Positions 1 to 7,671 of a stretch of 33,588 nucleotides of DNA are shown here, in pieces (within the stretch, counting starts at the first letter, position 1; each line of letters begins with the position of its first letter). Under the pieces are notes generated by a model. It did no database searches. It saw only the letters and a list, made by a program, of their open reading frames with translations, and was not told where the DNA came from. The DNA is from Anoxybacillus pushchinoensis (GTDB taxonomy: Bacteria; Bacillota; Bacilli; Bacillales; Anoxybacillaceae). Location: positions 1-33,588 of the forward strand of contig NZ_FOJQ01000029.1 of assembly GCF_900111795.1 (NCBI RefSeq). Direction: 5' to 3'. The translations under genes and the position numbers were made by a program.

Positions 1-234
1 CAAACAGGAGACATGGTTAAGGCTATTGTTCCAAGAGGAAAATACAAAGGCGTGTGGTTTGGTGAAGTGGCATGCAGGAAGACTGGAAATTTCGACATCA
101 AAGGAAAAGACGGTAAACGTATCGCACAAGGAATCAGCTATAAATATATTCAAGTCATTCAGCGATTTGATGGATATACTTACAGAAAGGAGGAAGCGGA
201 ACTTGCACAAGGCGCAATTCCTCCCCGTGCCTAA
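1..234 (+). CDS. iscB: IscB-type RNA-guided nuclease, C-terminal fragment (5' end outside window)
   Basis: The open frame runs from base 1 to a TAA at 232-234 (77 residues visible), so the N-terminus lies off the left edge. The visible part has the pattern I associate with the C-terminal domain of IscB/RRXRR-HNH proteins: G-D-M-V-K-A followed by a G-K-Y-K-G turn, a T-G-N-F-D-I strand, then Q-G-I-S-Y-K-Y and a Q-R-x-D-G-Y-x-Y ending. IscB proteins are nucleases guided by an omega RNA, carried by IS200/IS605-like elements and regarded as relatives of Cas9 ancestors. The RuvC and HNH parts and the omega RNA (normally upstream of iscB) would be outside the window. The last codons run into a right-end hairpin at 223-243, which supports the mobile-element reading. 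Whether the upstream part is intact cannot be told. The internal ATG at 13 is not a credible start. Confidence 0.72.
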   Translation, partial: QTGDMVKAIVPRGKYKGVWFGEVACRKTGNFDIKGKDGKRIAQGISYKYIQVIQRFDGYTYRKEEAELAQGAIPPRA

Positions 235-253
235 AGGCAGGGGCTTCCTTGCG
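223..253 (+). mobile_element. IS200/IS605-like right-end hairpin of the IscB element
   Basis: CCCC (223-226), one unpaired G (227) and TGCC (228-231) pair with GGCA (236-239) and GGGG (240-243) around a TAAA loop. A subterminal hairpin with a single extruded base is the hallmark recognised by Y1 HUH transposases at IS200/IS605 ends. The loop contains the TAA stop codon of the iscB frame. The exact element boundary, probably within the next few tens of bases, cannot be fixed without an empty-site comparison. Downstream to 357 I see only an AT-rich leader and a small inverted repeat at 294-308. Confidence 0.6.
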
Positions 254-357
254 TGAGTTTCGTGAAAATGTAAAGTTGCATATCCCATTTCCGTTACATA
301 GTATGTAAAAAAAGAAAATATTCAAAAAAAGACTTCAAAACGGAAGGGGTGCACGAT

Positions 358-546
358 ATGCGAAAAACTGCCGATGGATTGAAAAGAATGGATGGAGAAC
401 GACGAATCAAAGTATTAAAGCTCGAAGTAGACTACGAATTAGCCACCCTTTATGAAGCGATGTTGGAAAATAACGAAGCGAAAAAAAATGAATGTAAACG
501 AAAATTAGAAAAATTACGCCAAGAACTGATTCGTCTGTCGAAATGA
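358..546 (+). CDS. Small conserved protein, YkzI-like, function unknown
   Basis: A 62-residue, highly charged, helical protein (many K, E, R and L) with no membrane segment and no cysteine. Heptad-like leucines in the second half (L-E-K-L-R-Q-E-L) suggest a short coiled coil or helical hairpin. ATG at 358 is preferred over the in-frame GTG at 349 because the ribosome-binding site AAGGGG (344-349) overlaps that GTG but sits 8 nt before the ATG. It lies directly upstream of suhB, where B. subtilis has the small gene ykzI; the assignment rests on position and general character. A terminator-like hairpin separates the two genes. No function is known to me. Confidence 0.65.
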   Translation: MRKTADGLKRMDGERRIKVLKLEVDYELATLYEAMLENNEAKKNECKRKLEKLRQELIRLSK

Positions 547-561
547 AACGGGCGCGAGAAG

Positions 562-583
562 AAGGCGGCAAGCGCCGCCTTTT
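562..583 (+). terminator. Rho-independent terminator after the YkzI-like gene
   Basis: A perfect 8-bp stem AAGGCGGC (562-569) / GCCGCCTT (574-581) with a 4-nt loop, followed by a short T run. It is probably leaky, since suhB starts only 30 bases further on with no obvious promoter of its own. Confidence 0.6.
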
Positions 584-611
584 CTACATAAGTATATGCA
601 GGAGGATGAAT

Positions 612-1394
612 ATGTGGAACGAAATTGATCAACATATGCAGCATTGGATTCGCGAAGCAGGGGAGCGCATTCGAGATGCGTTCCAAACGAAACTAAACAT
701 CGAAACGAAGTCAAGTCCGTCCGATTTAGTTACAAACGTCGATCGGGAAATTGAACAATTTTTTATTGAGCGCATTCGCAAGACATATCCGACGCATCAC
801 GTTTTAGGGGAAGAAGGATTTGGCGATCAGCTCGAGGCGTTAGACGGCACCGTTTGGATCATTGATCCGATTGACGGGACGATGAATTTTGTCCACCAGC
901 AGCGTCATTTCGCCATTTCAGTTGGGGTGTTTCACGATGGGGTAGGCATGCTCGGCTACATTTACGACGTCGCATTTGACGAACTGTACTATGCCCAAAA
1001 AGGAAAAGGGGCGTTTGTAAACGGTACGCCGCTTCCTCCGCTTGAGAAAACGACGCTTGATCGCTCCGTTATTTCATTAAATGCAACATGGGTGACGGAA
1101 AACCGCCGCATCGATCCGAATGTGCTTGCCCCGCTCGTAAAAAAAGCGCGCGGCACTCGCTCGTACGGTTCCGCTGCGCTCGAAATGGCGTACATTGCCG
1201 CTGGGAAGCTCGATGCGTACATTACGCTTCGTTTATCCCCTTGGGATATTGCAGGTGGCATGGTGATCGTTCAAGAAGTTGGCGGTGTCGTGACAAACTT
1301 GTACGGCGAACCGCTCAATATGATCGAAAAAAGTTCCGTATTCGTTTCTAAACCGGGATTGCACGAAGAAGTACTTTCGATTATTAAGCGCTAA
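612..1394 (+). CDS. suhB: Inositol-1-monophosphatase family protein (SuhB/YktC)
   Basis: A Mg2+-dependent phosphatase of the inositol monophosphatase superfamily, 260 residues (B. subtilis YktC is about 265). The metal-binding motifs are in order: G-E-E-G-F-G, then W-I-I-D-P-I-D-G-T-M-N-F (family W-x-D-P-x-D-G-T-x-N-F), and near the C-terminus the W-D-I-A-G-G motif that completes the site. Substrates for bacterial members are uncertain; inositol phosphate, fructose-1,6-bisphosphate, NADP(H) and a role in rRNA biogenesis have each been described for relatives. Start ATG 612 is chosen because AGGAGG at 600-605 lies 6 nt upstream; ATG 606 is too close, and the in-frame ATG at 543 overlaps the preceding gene and terminator. 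The gene converges on ylaF, and the two stop codons abut at 1394/1395. Confidence 0.9.
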   Translation: MWNEIDQHMQHWIREAGERIRDAFQTKLNIETKSSPSDLVTNVDREIEQFFIERIRKTYPTHHVLGEEGFGDQLEALDGTVWIIDPIDGTMNFVHQQRHFAISVGVFHDGVGMLGYIYDVAFDELYYAQKGKGAFVNGTPLPPLEKTTLDRSVISLNATWVTENRRIDPNVLAPLVKKARGTRSYGSAALEMAYIAAGKLDAYITLRLSPWDIAGGMVIVQEVGGVVTNLYGEPLNMIEKSSVFVSKPGLHEEVLSIIKR

Positions 1395-1424
1395 CTATCG
1401 CTCGTTAGCGCTTTTTCTTTTTTT
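1386..1424. terminator. Shared terminator for suhB and ylaF
   Basis: A perfect 10-bp stem AAGCGCTAAC (1386-1395) / GTTAGCGCTT (1404-1413) with an 8-nt loop and a long T-rich tail on the plus strand. The suhB stop (1392-1394) is in the left arm. The stem also encodes the last residues of ylaF on the other strand. Confidence 0.85.
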
Positions 1425-1577
1425 TAGTGAAAAACTAAGCCCCATCACGCCAAAAAAGGCAATAAGAGAACCGACGATCGCTGGCACATGTCGATAAGCG
1501 ATCGCAATGCCGGTGCCTATTAACGTTATCGTCGCAAGTAGCGCCATTATAAAAAAAAGCGGTTGAAATTTATTCAT
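1395..1577 (-). CDS. ylaF: YlaF-like small membrane protein (DUF5325)
   Basis: A 60-residue protein with two predicted membrane helices (about residues 6-25 and 29-48) and a basic C-terminus (K-K-R-K). It matches B. subtilis YlaF, about 62 residues, in size, topology and position next to typA. ATG at 1577 is chosen because GGAGGAAAGC lies just upstream on the minus strand; the longer frame to 1616 has no ribosome-binding site. It is convergent with suhB and divergent from typA. Its function is unknown. A basic cytoplasmic tail on a hairpin of two helices is compatible with several roles, so none is assigned. Confidence 0.75.
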   Translation of the reverse strand: MNKFQPLFFIMALLATITLIGTGIAIAYRHVPAIVGSLIAFFGVMGLSFSLKKRKSANER

Positions 1578-1681
1578 ATGCTTTCCTCCTCTTTCCTTTA
1601 GATTACAACAAAACATTCCGCTTTTCTACTATGTTTGTGCTATAATAGACGCGCAATGTTGAAAAATAGGAGTTGAAACCA

Positions 1682-3517
1682 TTGAGAAACGATATTCGCA
1701 ACATCGCGATTATCGCGCACGTTGACCATGGAAAAACGACGTTAGTCGACCAATTGCTTCGCCAGTCCGGTACGTTTCGGGCGAACGAACAAGTAGAAGA
1801 ACGGGCGCTTGATCGCAACGATCTTGAACGTGAACGAGGCATTACCATTTTAGCAAAAAATACAGCCATTCAATACAAAGGGACGCGCATTAACATTTTA
1901 GATACACCGGGACATGCGGACTTTGGCGGTGAAGTCGAGCGCATTATGCGGCTTGTCGATGGGGTGCTTCTCGTCGTCGATGCGTACGAAGGATGCATGC
2001 CGCAAACGCGATTCGTATTAAAAAAAGCGCTCGAACAAAACTTAACCCCGATTGTCGTCGTCAATAAAATTGACCGCGAATTTGCTCGACCGCACGAAGT
2101 TGTCGATGAAGTGCTCGATTTATTTATTGAGCTTGGCGCAACGGAAGATCAGCTTGAGTTTCCGGTCGTGTATGCTTCAGCGATTAACGGGACGGCAAGT
2201 TTAGATGCCGATAAACAAGATGATGATATGACAGCGCTATTTGAAACGATTGTTGAACATATTCCTGCCCCTATGGACAATAGCGATGAGCCGCTTCAAT
2301 TTCAAGTGGCGCTTCTTGACTATAACGACTACGTCGGCCGAATCGGCATCGGGCGCATTTTCCGTGGGCGCATGCGAGTAGGGCAACAAGTGGCGCTCAT
2401 GAAACTTGACGGATCAGTAAAAACGTTTCGCGTCACGAAACTGTTTGGCTTTCTCGGCTTAAAGCGCATCGAAATTGAAGAAGCGAAAGCTGGCGATTTA
2501 GTCGCCGTTTCCGGAATGGAAGATATTAACGTAGGTGAGACGGTATGTCCGCTCGACGTGCAAGAAGCGTTGCCGCCGCTTCGCATTGACGAGCCGACGT
2601 TGCAAATGACGTTTCTCGTCAATAATAGCCCATTTGCCGGACGTGAAGGGAAACATGTCACAGCGAGAAAAATTGAAGAGCGCCTTCGCCTCCAGTTAGA
2701 AACGGACGTATCGCTTCGCGTCGAACCGACCGATTCGCCAGATGCATGGATCGTGTCAGGTCGTGGGGAGCTTCATTTATCGATTTTAATTGAAAATATG
2801 CGCCGTGAAGGTTTTGAACTGCAAGTGTCGAAGCCGGAAGTGATTATGAAAGAAATCGATGGCGTCATGTGTGAGCCGGTTGAGCGCGTGCAAATTGATA
2901 TTTCTGAAGAATATACAGGGGCGATTATGGAGTCGCTCGGTGCGCGCAAAGGGGAAATGGTCGATATGATCAACAACGGAAACGGGCAAGTGCGCCTTAT
3001 TTTCCTCGTTCCTGCGCGCGGATTAATCGGGTATCGGTCAGAATTTATGTCGCTCACGCGCGGATACGGCATTTTAAACCATTCATTTGATAGCTATCAG
3101 CCGGTCATGGCAGGTCAAATTGGCGGCAGACATCAAGGTGTGCTCATTTCGATGGAAACAGGAAAAGCGACCGCTTACGGCATTATGCAAGTGGAGGATC
3201 GGGGCGTCATTTTCATCGAGCCGGGAACGGAAGTATATGAAGGGATGATCGTTGGCGAACATAGCCGCGACAACGATTTAGTCGTTAACGTATGCAAAAC
3301 GAAGCACGTTACAAACGTCCGCTCTTCAACGAAAGAACAGACGGTGACGATGAAAAAACCGCGCCTCATGTCGTTAGAAGAAGCGCTCGAATATTTAAAC
3401 GACGACGAATATTGCGAAGTAACGCCACAATCGATTCGCTTACGGAAAAAAATATTAGATAAAAACGAACGCGAAAAAATCGCGAAAAAGAAAAAACTCG
3501 CTGAACAAAAGAAGTAG
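1682..3517 (+). CDS. typA: Translational GTPase TypA/BipA
   Basis: A ribosome-binding GTPase of the EF-G-like superfamily, involved in ribosome assembly and in stress or low-temperature growth in many bacteria. It has 611 residues, the usual length. G1 motif A-H-V-D-H-G-K-T is at residues 12-19, followed by R-G-I-T-I in switch I, G3 D-T-P-G-H, and G4 N-K-I-D. Domain II, domain III (G-R-G-E-L-H-L), domain V and the BipA-specific C-terminal domain follow, ending in a lysine-rich tail. TTG at 1682 is chosen because GGAG (1669-1672) stands 9 nt upstream; TTG at 1673 directly abuts that site. A TATAAT at 1641-1646 is a likely -10 element, though no good -35 is visible. It is followed after 11 nt by ylaH, probably as one transcript. 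Confidence 0.97.
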   Translation: MRNDIRNIAIIAHVDHGKTTLVDQLLRQSGTFRANEQVEERALDRNDLERERGITILAKNTAIQYKGTRINILDTPGHADFGGEVERIMRLVDGVLLVVDAYEGCMPQTRFVLKKALEQNLTPIVVVNKIDREFARPHEVVDEVLDLFIELGATEDQLEFPVVYASAINGTASLDADKQDDDMTALFETIVEHIPAPMDNSDEPLQFQVALLDYNDYVGRIGIGRIFRGRMRVGQQVALMKLDGSVKTFRVTKLFGFLGLKRIEIEEAKAGDLVAVSGMEDINVGETVCPLDVQEALPPLRIDEPTLQMTFLVNNSPFAGREGKHVTARKIEERLRLQLETDVSLRVEPTDSPDAWIVSGRGELHLSILIENMRREGFELQVSKPEVIMKEIDGVMCEPVERVQIDISEEYTGAIMESLGARKGEMVDMINNGNGQVRLIFLVPARGLIGYRSEFMSLTRGYGILNHSFDSYQPVMAGQIGGRHQGVLISMETGKATAYGIMQVEDRGVIFIEPGTEVYEGMIVGEHSRDNDLVVNVCKTKHVTNVRSSTKEQTVTMKKPRLMSLEEALEYLNDDEYCEVTPQSIRLRKKILDKNEREKIAKKKKLAEQKK

Positions 3518-3528
3518 GAGGAGTCGTC

Positions 3529-3834
3529 ATGGATGTGATCGGTCGCTTGTCATTTTTCGCTTCGCTATATCACGTGCATGAACAACCGGAAAAAGGAATG
3601 TGGCTGCTATACGGAACGATTGTTGTGTTAGCAATTATCGTGTATCGTCTTGGCTTTGCCCGCGAGCTGCCACTATTAAAAAACGTTGTCATTTATACGC
3701 TACTTGTGCTCGGCTGTACGATTTTAACGTTTTTTGCTGTTTTTTTACCGGTGGCAGAAGGATTGCTTGTCGCAGCGGTCGTGTTAATCATTTATAAATG
3801 GCGATTGCGTCAAGAAAGGAAGGAGAGCGCATGA
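3529..3834 (+). CDS. ylaH: YlaH-like membrane protein
   Basis: A 101-residue protein with three predicted membrane helices (about residues 24-41, 50-70 and 73-90) and a charged C-terminal tail (R-L-R-Q-E-R-K-E). The B. subtilis counterpart YlaH follows typA in the same way and is similar in length. The start is preceded by AGGAGGAG with good spacing. Its last four bases (ATGA, 3831-3834) overlap the start of the next gene, a sign of translational coupling. No biochemical function is known to me. Confidence 0.8.
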   Translation: MDVIGRLSFFASLYHVHEQPEKGMWLLYGTIVVLAIIVYRLGFARELPLLKNVVIYTLLVLGCTILTFFAVFLPVAEGLLVAAVVLIIYKWRLRQERKESA

Positions 3835-4112
3835 AGCTACAAGATGCGGTGTACAATTGGCTGACAATTAAAGTGGTTGCACATGCGCGCCCAGATGATA
3901 CGGCAGCACAAGAGACGGAACAATTTTTTGCCGACTTGTTACGCGAGGATCATGCAGTTGAACAAATCGCATATACAAAAGAAGACGACGTCTATACTGT
4001 CACTTTTGCTGTGAACAATGAAGTGCGCACGTTTCGCTTTCCAGCGGAACTTGTTGAAACAATGCTTGATCAAATCAATCGCGAGCCAGAAAAATATATC
4101 AATTATGAATAA
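3831..4112 (+). CDS. Uncharacterised conserved small protein, coupled to ylaH
   Basis: A 93-residue soluble, acidic protein without cysteines or membrane segments. The alternation of helix (L-Q-D-A-V-Y-N-W-L at the start; T-E-Q-F-F-A-D-L-L) with strands ([14 protein letters not shown]) suggests a small alpha/beta fold. ATG 3831 is supported by AAGGAAGGAGAG just upstream and by the 4-bp ATGA overlap with ylaH. I do not recognise the family with certainty. Its strand, spacing and codon use match its neighbours, so it is very likely a real gene in the typA–ylaH transcript, ended by the hairpin at 4111-4140. Confidence 0.8.
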   Translation: MKLQDAVYNWLTIKVVAHARPDDTAAQETEQFFADLLREDHAVEQIAYTKEDDVYTVTFAVNNEVRTFRFPAELVETMLDQINREPEKYINYE

Positions 4113-4140
4113 GCGCCCATGTCTCGTGCATGGTGCTTTT
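4111..4140 (+). terminator. Terminator of the typA–ylaH unit
   Basis: AAGCGCC, a bulged C, then ATG (4111-4121) pairs with CATGGTGCTT (4129-4138), with one G-T pair, followed by TTTT. The stop codon of the preceding gene lies at its left foot. Confidence 0.65.
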
Positions 4141-4158
4141 TCTTATTTTCATACATAG

Positions 4159-4204
4159 CTGTCGTCGCCCACCAATGTTGCAAAAGTTTTTGGGGGGACG
4201 ACAG
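4159..4204. repeat. Imperfect inverted repeat beside ylaI
   Basis: CTGTCGTC (4159-4166) is matched exactly by GACGACAG (4197-4204). Inside it, G-C-C-C faces a run of six G, and the centre holds AAAAGTTTT. There is no T tract on either side, so it is not a normal terminator. Its role is unknown. Confidence 0.5.
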
Positions 4205-4212
4205 TATTTGAC

Positions 4213-4413
4213 TTACCATTCCGTTTCATGTTTGCTCGAGCGGTAAAAGCGAAACTTGCCGGTTGCGAGCCGCTCTTTCGTTTTTCGCTCAATGCGTGCA
4301 TAGCACGTTTCGCACATATATGTATGAATCGGCCGGTTGCGCAAACGTTTTGCAAACAGCGATTCATCGTTTAACGTATCTATTTTTTCACAAAGAATGC
4401 AACGTACTCTCAT
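4213..4413 (-). CDS. ylaI: YlaI-like small zinc-ribbon protein (DUF2197)
   Basis: A 66-residue protein with two C-x2-C pairs: C-I-L-C near the N-terminus and C-E-T-C about 29 residues later, as in a zinc ribbon. Between them is the R-L-R-N-R-P-I-H-T-Y stretch I associate with Bacillus YlaI. ATG at 4413 is chosen with GTGAGG upstream at 8 nt; the in-frame TTG at 4419 is too close to that site. It is divergent from the PPOX gene with overlapping promoters between them. Its partner or nucleic-acid target is unknown; zinc binding is inferred from the cysteine spacing. Confidence 0.8.
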   Translation of the reverse strand: MRVRCILCEKIDTLNDESLFAKRLRNRPIHTYMCETCYARIERKTKERLATGKFRFYRSSKHETEW

Positions 4414-4442
4414 CGTCAAACCTCACATGTTTTTTGATAAAT

Positions 4443-4485
4443 AGTATATCATATCATTTGAAAGTGTGTGAAAAAAAGGTATGAT
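4443..4485. promoter_or_regulatory. Divergent sigma-A promoters for ylaI (minus) and the PPOX gene (plus)
   Basis: Plus strand: TTGAAA (4458-4463), 16-bp spacer, TATGAT (4480-4485), just before the ribosome-binding site of the PPOX gene. Minus strand: TTCACA (plus 4467-4472), 18-bp spacer, TATACT (plus 4443-4448), reading into ylaI. The two promoters overlap, so they probably compete for RNA polymerase. Confidence 0.55.
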
Positions 4486-4505
4486 AAAAGCAAGGAGGGA
4501 TGGAT

Positions 4506-4961
4506 ATGCCAAATGCGGTAGAACCGACATTAATTGAGCCGTTATTCCAATCGCTGCAAAAAGAACGATTTGTCATCGTATGCACGATCGACCATGAAAC
4601 AGGTGCACCAAATACAAGTGCGATTTCATGGGTGTATGCCCCAACACCTGACCGATTGTATTTTGCGGTCGATCAACGTTCCCGAATCGTTGCGAACGTG
4701 CGTGCCAACAGCGCTATTTCCATCGTGCTCATCGCGAATGAGTCGACGTACTCCATTAGCGGAAAAGCGCATGTGAAAGTAGAAAAGCTAGAAAACGTTC
4801 CGCTCAAATTGGCTGTTATTCAAGTCGATATTGAAGAAGTGCGTGATGTCATGTTTTACGGAGCGAAAATTTCCGTTGAGCCGAAATATGAAAAAACGTA
4901 CGATGCGCAAGCTGCTGCCAAGCTCGATCAACAAGTAATGAGCGCGTTAAAACAAGCATAA
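4506..4961 (+). CDS. Pyridoxamine 5'-phosphate oxidase-like (PPOX-class) protein
   Basis: A 151-residue protein of the split-barrel flavin-binding family. It shows the family's opening pattern (F-V-I-V-C-T-I-D followed by G-A-P-N-T-S-A-I-S-W-V), then L-Y-F-A-V-D-Q-R-S-R-I-V-A-N and a N-S-A-I-S-I-V-L-I strand; these regions bind FMN or F420 in characterised relatives. The true substrate is not predictable, and this short form lacks the dedicated PdxH C-terminal region, so it should not be called PdxH. ATG 4506 is chosen because AGGAGG (4493-4498) is 7 nt upstream; ATG 4500 would abut the site. It converges on ylaJ and shares a terminator with it. Confidence 0.82.
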   Translation: MPNAVEPTLIEPLFQSLQKERFVIVCTIDHETGAPNTSAISWVYAPTPDRLYFAVDQRSRIVANVRANSAISIVLIANESTYSISGKAHVKVEKLENVPLKLAVIQVDIEEVRDVMFYGAKISVEPKYEKTYDAQAAAKLDQQVMSALKQA

Positions 4962-4985
4962 GCCGAGCGAGATCGCTCGGCTTAT
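4958..4985. terminator. Shared terminator for the PPOX gene and ylaJ
   Basis: A perfect 13-bp inverted repeat, ATAAGCCGAGCGA (4958-4970) / TCGCTCGGCTTAT (4973-4985). It contains the stop codons of both convergent genes (TAA at 4959-4961, and the minus-strand TAA at 4982-4984). Confidence 0.85.
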
Positions 4986-5557
4986 TTCATATGGTCGTTT
5001 GATTGCTCTTGTTGTTCGTTTTCTAACTGCTGCTGTTCCCCTTCATTTAGCTGCTTATCGTTTTGTCTTGTTGAGCGCGGATTTGTCGTTTGTAAAAAGT
5101 CGCTTGGAATTTCAGGCATGACGCGACCGACAATCGCCGCCAGTTCATCCATAAATCCTTGAATCGGCTTTCCTTTTTCTACTTGTTTTTGAATCGCTTT
5201 CAGCCGCTCATTTAAATCTGCATCGGCAATAACGATCGCGTTCGCCCCGTACGGATCTTTTTGCAAGCTTTCGACGACGGAATATTTTACTGTCCCGACG
5301 CGCGATGGATCAAGTTTTGCGTTCACGTCAATGCCTACTAACGCGTATTTTCCGACGACGAGAACGGTCGCATCGTTTACGTTCGGCACGCTGCTGGCAA
5401 GATCCGCAAGATGACGGGCAATTTGTTGTCCTGATTTATTGACAATTTGTTCGTTTGTCGTATTTTTTACATGAACGAGCGATTGGCGGTCATTTGGCTG
5501 CGCTTGCTGTCCGCAGGCGCTCGCAACAAGCAAAATAAAAACAATTATATATTTCAA
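4982..5557 (-). CDS. ylaJ: YlaJ, YhcN/YlaJ-family spore lipoprotein
   Basis: A 191-residue predicted lipoprotein. A short basic-hydrophobic signal (K-Y-I-I-V-F-I-L-L) leads to a lipobox ending A-S-A-C at residue 15, followed by a polar linker. The core has the YhcN/YlaJ pattern (a long helix after H-V-K-N, then N-D-A-T-V-L-V-V-G-K-Y-A-L-V-G-I-D-V). The C-terminus is very rich in Q, E and N. Family members occur in the spore cortex or inner membrane and are thought to affect germination. TTG 5557 is preferred because GGGGTGG ends 6 nt upstream; the GTG at 5566 would overlap the ribosome-binding site but would add only three residues. It converges on the PPOX gene. Confidence 0.85.
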   Translation of the reverse strand: MKYIIVFILLVASACGQQAQPNDRQSLVHVKNTTNEQIVNKSGQQIARHLADLASSVPNVNDATVLVVGKYALVGIDVNAKLDPSRVGTVKYSVVESLQKDPYGANAIVIADADLNERLKAIQKQVEKGKPIQGFMDELAAIVGRVMPEIPSDFLQTTNPRSTRQNDKQLNEGEQQQLENEQQEQSNDHMK

Positions 5558-5677
5558 TCGTTCCACCCCTTTCCGTCTTTAACTTTATTTTGCGAAACTT
5601 CTTCTATCTTTATGCGTCCATTCATATATATATAAACAACAATCCCGTCCACCGACGGTCGTCAAGGGGGAGAAAAC

Positions 5678-7009
5678 GTGAGCAAAAAAATATACGTATT
5701 AGATACAAACGTTCTTTTACAAGATCCGTATTCCATTTTTTCCTTTCAAGATAACGAAGTCGTCATCCCGGCTGTCGTATTAGAAGAAGTGGACTCGAAA
5801 AAACGATATATGGACGAAGTAGGACGAAACGCGCGCCAAGTGTCCAAACTCATTGATCAATTGCGCCAAAACGGCAAACTCCATGAAAAAATTCCGCTCC
5901 ATAACGGCGGTGTGCTGCGCATTGAATTAAACCATCGCTCGTTTCACCAACTGCAAGAAATTTTCATTGAAAAAACGAACGACAATCGTATTTTGGCGGT
6001 CGCTAAAAATTTATTGCTTGAGGAGCAGACGAAAGAAAATGGCCGACCTGTCATTTTAGTGAGCAAAGATGCGCTCGTGCGCGTCAAAGCAGATGCGATC
6101 GGGCTTGAAGCAGAAGATTTTTTAAGCGATCGCGTCGTGGAAATTGACCATATTTACACCGGCTTTTTAGATTTGTACATAAGTTCAGATCATTTGGCGC
6201 GCTTTTATGAAAAAGGTGAGCTTGTGCTTGCTGAAATTACAAACCATCCGTTTTACCCGAATCAATTTATCGTTATGAAAGACGCGCTTGGCGGCTCTTC
6301 ATCGGCGCTTGGCATTGTCGATCATACAGGAAAAAAAGTGCGCAAACTCGTGTTTCATTACGATCACATTTGGGGCATTCGTCCGCGCAACGTGCAACAA
6401 ACGATGGCATGTGAGTTGCTGTTGCGCACCGATATTCCGCTCGTGACGCTCATCGGAAAAGCAGGCACAGGAAAGACGTTGCTTGCTTTAGCAGCGGGGT
6501 TGATGCAAACGGAAGATTTGCGGCTATATAAAAAGTTGCTCGTTGCTCGCCCAATCGTACCTGTCGGGAAAGATATCGGCTATTTGCCGGGGGAGAAGCA
6601 AGAAAAATTACGGCCGTGGATGCAGCCGATTTTCGATAACTTGCACTTTTTATTTGATACGAAAAAGCCGGGAGAACTCGATGCCATTTTATCAGGAATG
6701 GGTTCGATTGAAGTGGAGGCGCTCACATATATACGCGGACGAAGCATTCCGGAGCAGTTCATTATTATTGACGAAGCGCAAAATTTAACGAAACATGAAG
6801 TGAAAACGATTTTAACGCGCGTAGGGGAACGAAGTAAAATTGTGTTAATGGGTGACCCTGCCCAAATCGACCATCCGTATTTGGATGAATACAATAATGG
6901 GCTCACATACGTCGTTGAAAAATTTAAAGACCAAAAAGTCGCTGGACACGTGCGGTTAATTAAAGGAGAGCGTTCGTCGCTTGCGCAGCTTGCCGCCGAT
7001 CTTTTATAA
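5678..7009 (+). CDS. phoH: PhoH-family ATPase with N-terminal PIN domain (YlaK)
   Basis: A 443-residue PIN–PhoH fusion. The PIN nuclease-like domain starts at Y-V-L-D-T-N (acidic D9) and runs to about residue 140. The PhoH ATPase domain has Walker A G-K-A-G-T-G-K-T at residues 260-267 and Walker B I-I-I-D-E-A-Q-N with D365. PhoH2-type proteins of this architecture have been reported as RNA helicases/RNases in other bacteria; the role in Bacillaceae is not settled. GTG at 5678 is supported by AAGGGGGAG at normal spacing. It is divergent from ylaJ and convergent with ylaL, sharing the terminator at 7016-7039. All key residues appear intact. Confidence 0.92.
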   Translation: MSKKIYVLDTNVLLQDPYSIFSFQDNEVVIPAVVLEEVDSKKRYMDEVGRNARQVSKLIDQLRQNGKLHEKIPLHNGGVLRIELNHRSFHQLQEIFIEKTNDNRILAVAKNLLLEEQTKENGRPVILVSKDALVRVKADAIGLEAEDFLSDRVVEIDHIYTGFLDLYISSDHLARFYEKGELVLAEITNHPFYPNQFIVMKDALGGSSSALGIVDHTGKKVRKLVFHYDHIWGIRPRNVQQTMACELLLRTDIPLVTLIGKAGTGKTLLALAAGLMQTEDLRLYKKLLVARPIVPVGKDIGYLPGEKQEKLRPWMQPIFDNLHFLFDTKKPGELDAILSGMGSIEVEALTYIRGRSIPEQFIIIDEAQNLTKHEVKTILTRVGERSKIVLMGDPAQIDHPYLDEYNNGLTYVVEKFKDQKVAGHVRLIKGERSSLAQLAADLL

Positions 7010-7015
7010 AGCGCG

Positions 7016-7039
7016 AAAAGAGGCGAAAAGCCTCTTTTT
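7016..7039. terminator. Shared terminator for phoH and ylaL
   Basis: A perfect 9-bp stem AAAAGAGGC (7016-7024) / GCCTCTTTT (7030-7038), with loop GAAAA and T runs in both directions. Confidence 0.85.
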
Positions 7040-7532
7040 ACTCGACGATAAACGCCCGCACGTGTGTGATCGGATTGCCGCGGTTCGAGCCATCGCCGAA
7101 ATAAATATGGACAGGCCCGTCTTCTTTTAACGGCTTACCATCTTTTGAGAAACATAATAAAAGTTCGTATGCTTCCGCAATGGAAATGGTCGTATCACCG
7201 TGCTCTGTCACGATGACGACGCGCGCCGCGTCATCGTTCGGTTCGGCGTTGCGCAAAAACGGGGCAAACGGCATACCAAATGTGCCTGTCAATATTTTTT
7301 CTTTTTCAAATTGTTTTTCCGTCTGTAGCGTTGGTGGGGAGACAGCTCCCTCTTGAATTTCACGATCCCAATATGCTGAAATTTTTTGAATATCGTCCGT
7401 CTCTTTCTGTTGTGTTACTTCATCATTGTTTGTAAAATAAGTATGTACATCTACTTTTCGATCATCGAAAATCCATACGCTCGGATCGAGTGTAATTGTA
7501 AATTTCACGTTCCCTTTGATGACGATTACCAT
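7038..7532 (-). CDS. ylaL: YlaL-like protein of unknown function
   Basis: A 164-residue soluble protein without signal peptide or membrane helix. The N-terminus is a run of beta strands (V-I-V-I-K-G-N-V-K-F-T-I-T-L-D, then W-I-F-D-D-R-K-V-D). A charged middle segment is rich in E, K and Q. The C-terminus has V-H-I-Y-F-G-D-G-S-N-R-G-N-P-I-T-H. The ATG is preceded by a run of five G at 7-nt spacing. Assignment to YlaL is by position next to phoH and by size. The family has no known activity. It is divergent from ylaN. Confidence 0.75.
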   Translation of the reverse strand: MVIVIKGNVKFTITLDPSVWIFDDRKVDVHTYFTNNDEVTQQKETDDIQKISAYWDREIQEGAVSPPTLQTEKQFEKEKILTGTFGMPFAPFLRNAEPNDDAARVVIVTEHGDTTISIAEAYELLLCFSKDGKPLKEDGPVHIYFGDGSNRGNPITHVRAFIVE

Positions 7533-7671
7533 ATTTATTCCCCCTATCTACCTTTCATTATATGATGAAAGCGCTTGTTTGTAAAATTGTACAGCAAGAC
7601 GTCATGCTTGCATTTTTCTCGCATTCACGATAAGATGAAGGAACAGGAACGTACGGAACGGAGGGGTCAGC

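Noticed and set aside
294-308. Inverted repeat TTACATA-G-TATGTAA downstream of the IscB element
   Set aside because: Short and AT-rich, with no neighbouring signal; easily due to chance. It might lie near the element boundary but cannot be tied to it.
5645-5658. Small hairpin CCGTC/GACGG just before the phoH ribosome-binding site
   Set aside because: Only 5 bp, does not cover the AAGGGGGAG site, and has no sign of regulation.
7562-7576. CRE-like sequence (TGAAAGCGCTTG) between ylaL and ylaN
   Set aside because: The left half and centre fit, but the right half lacks the conserved C and last base, and there is no catabolic gene nearby. Not strong enough to call.
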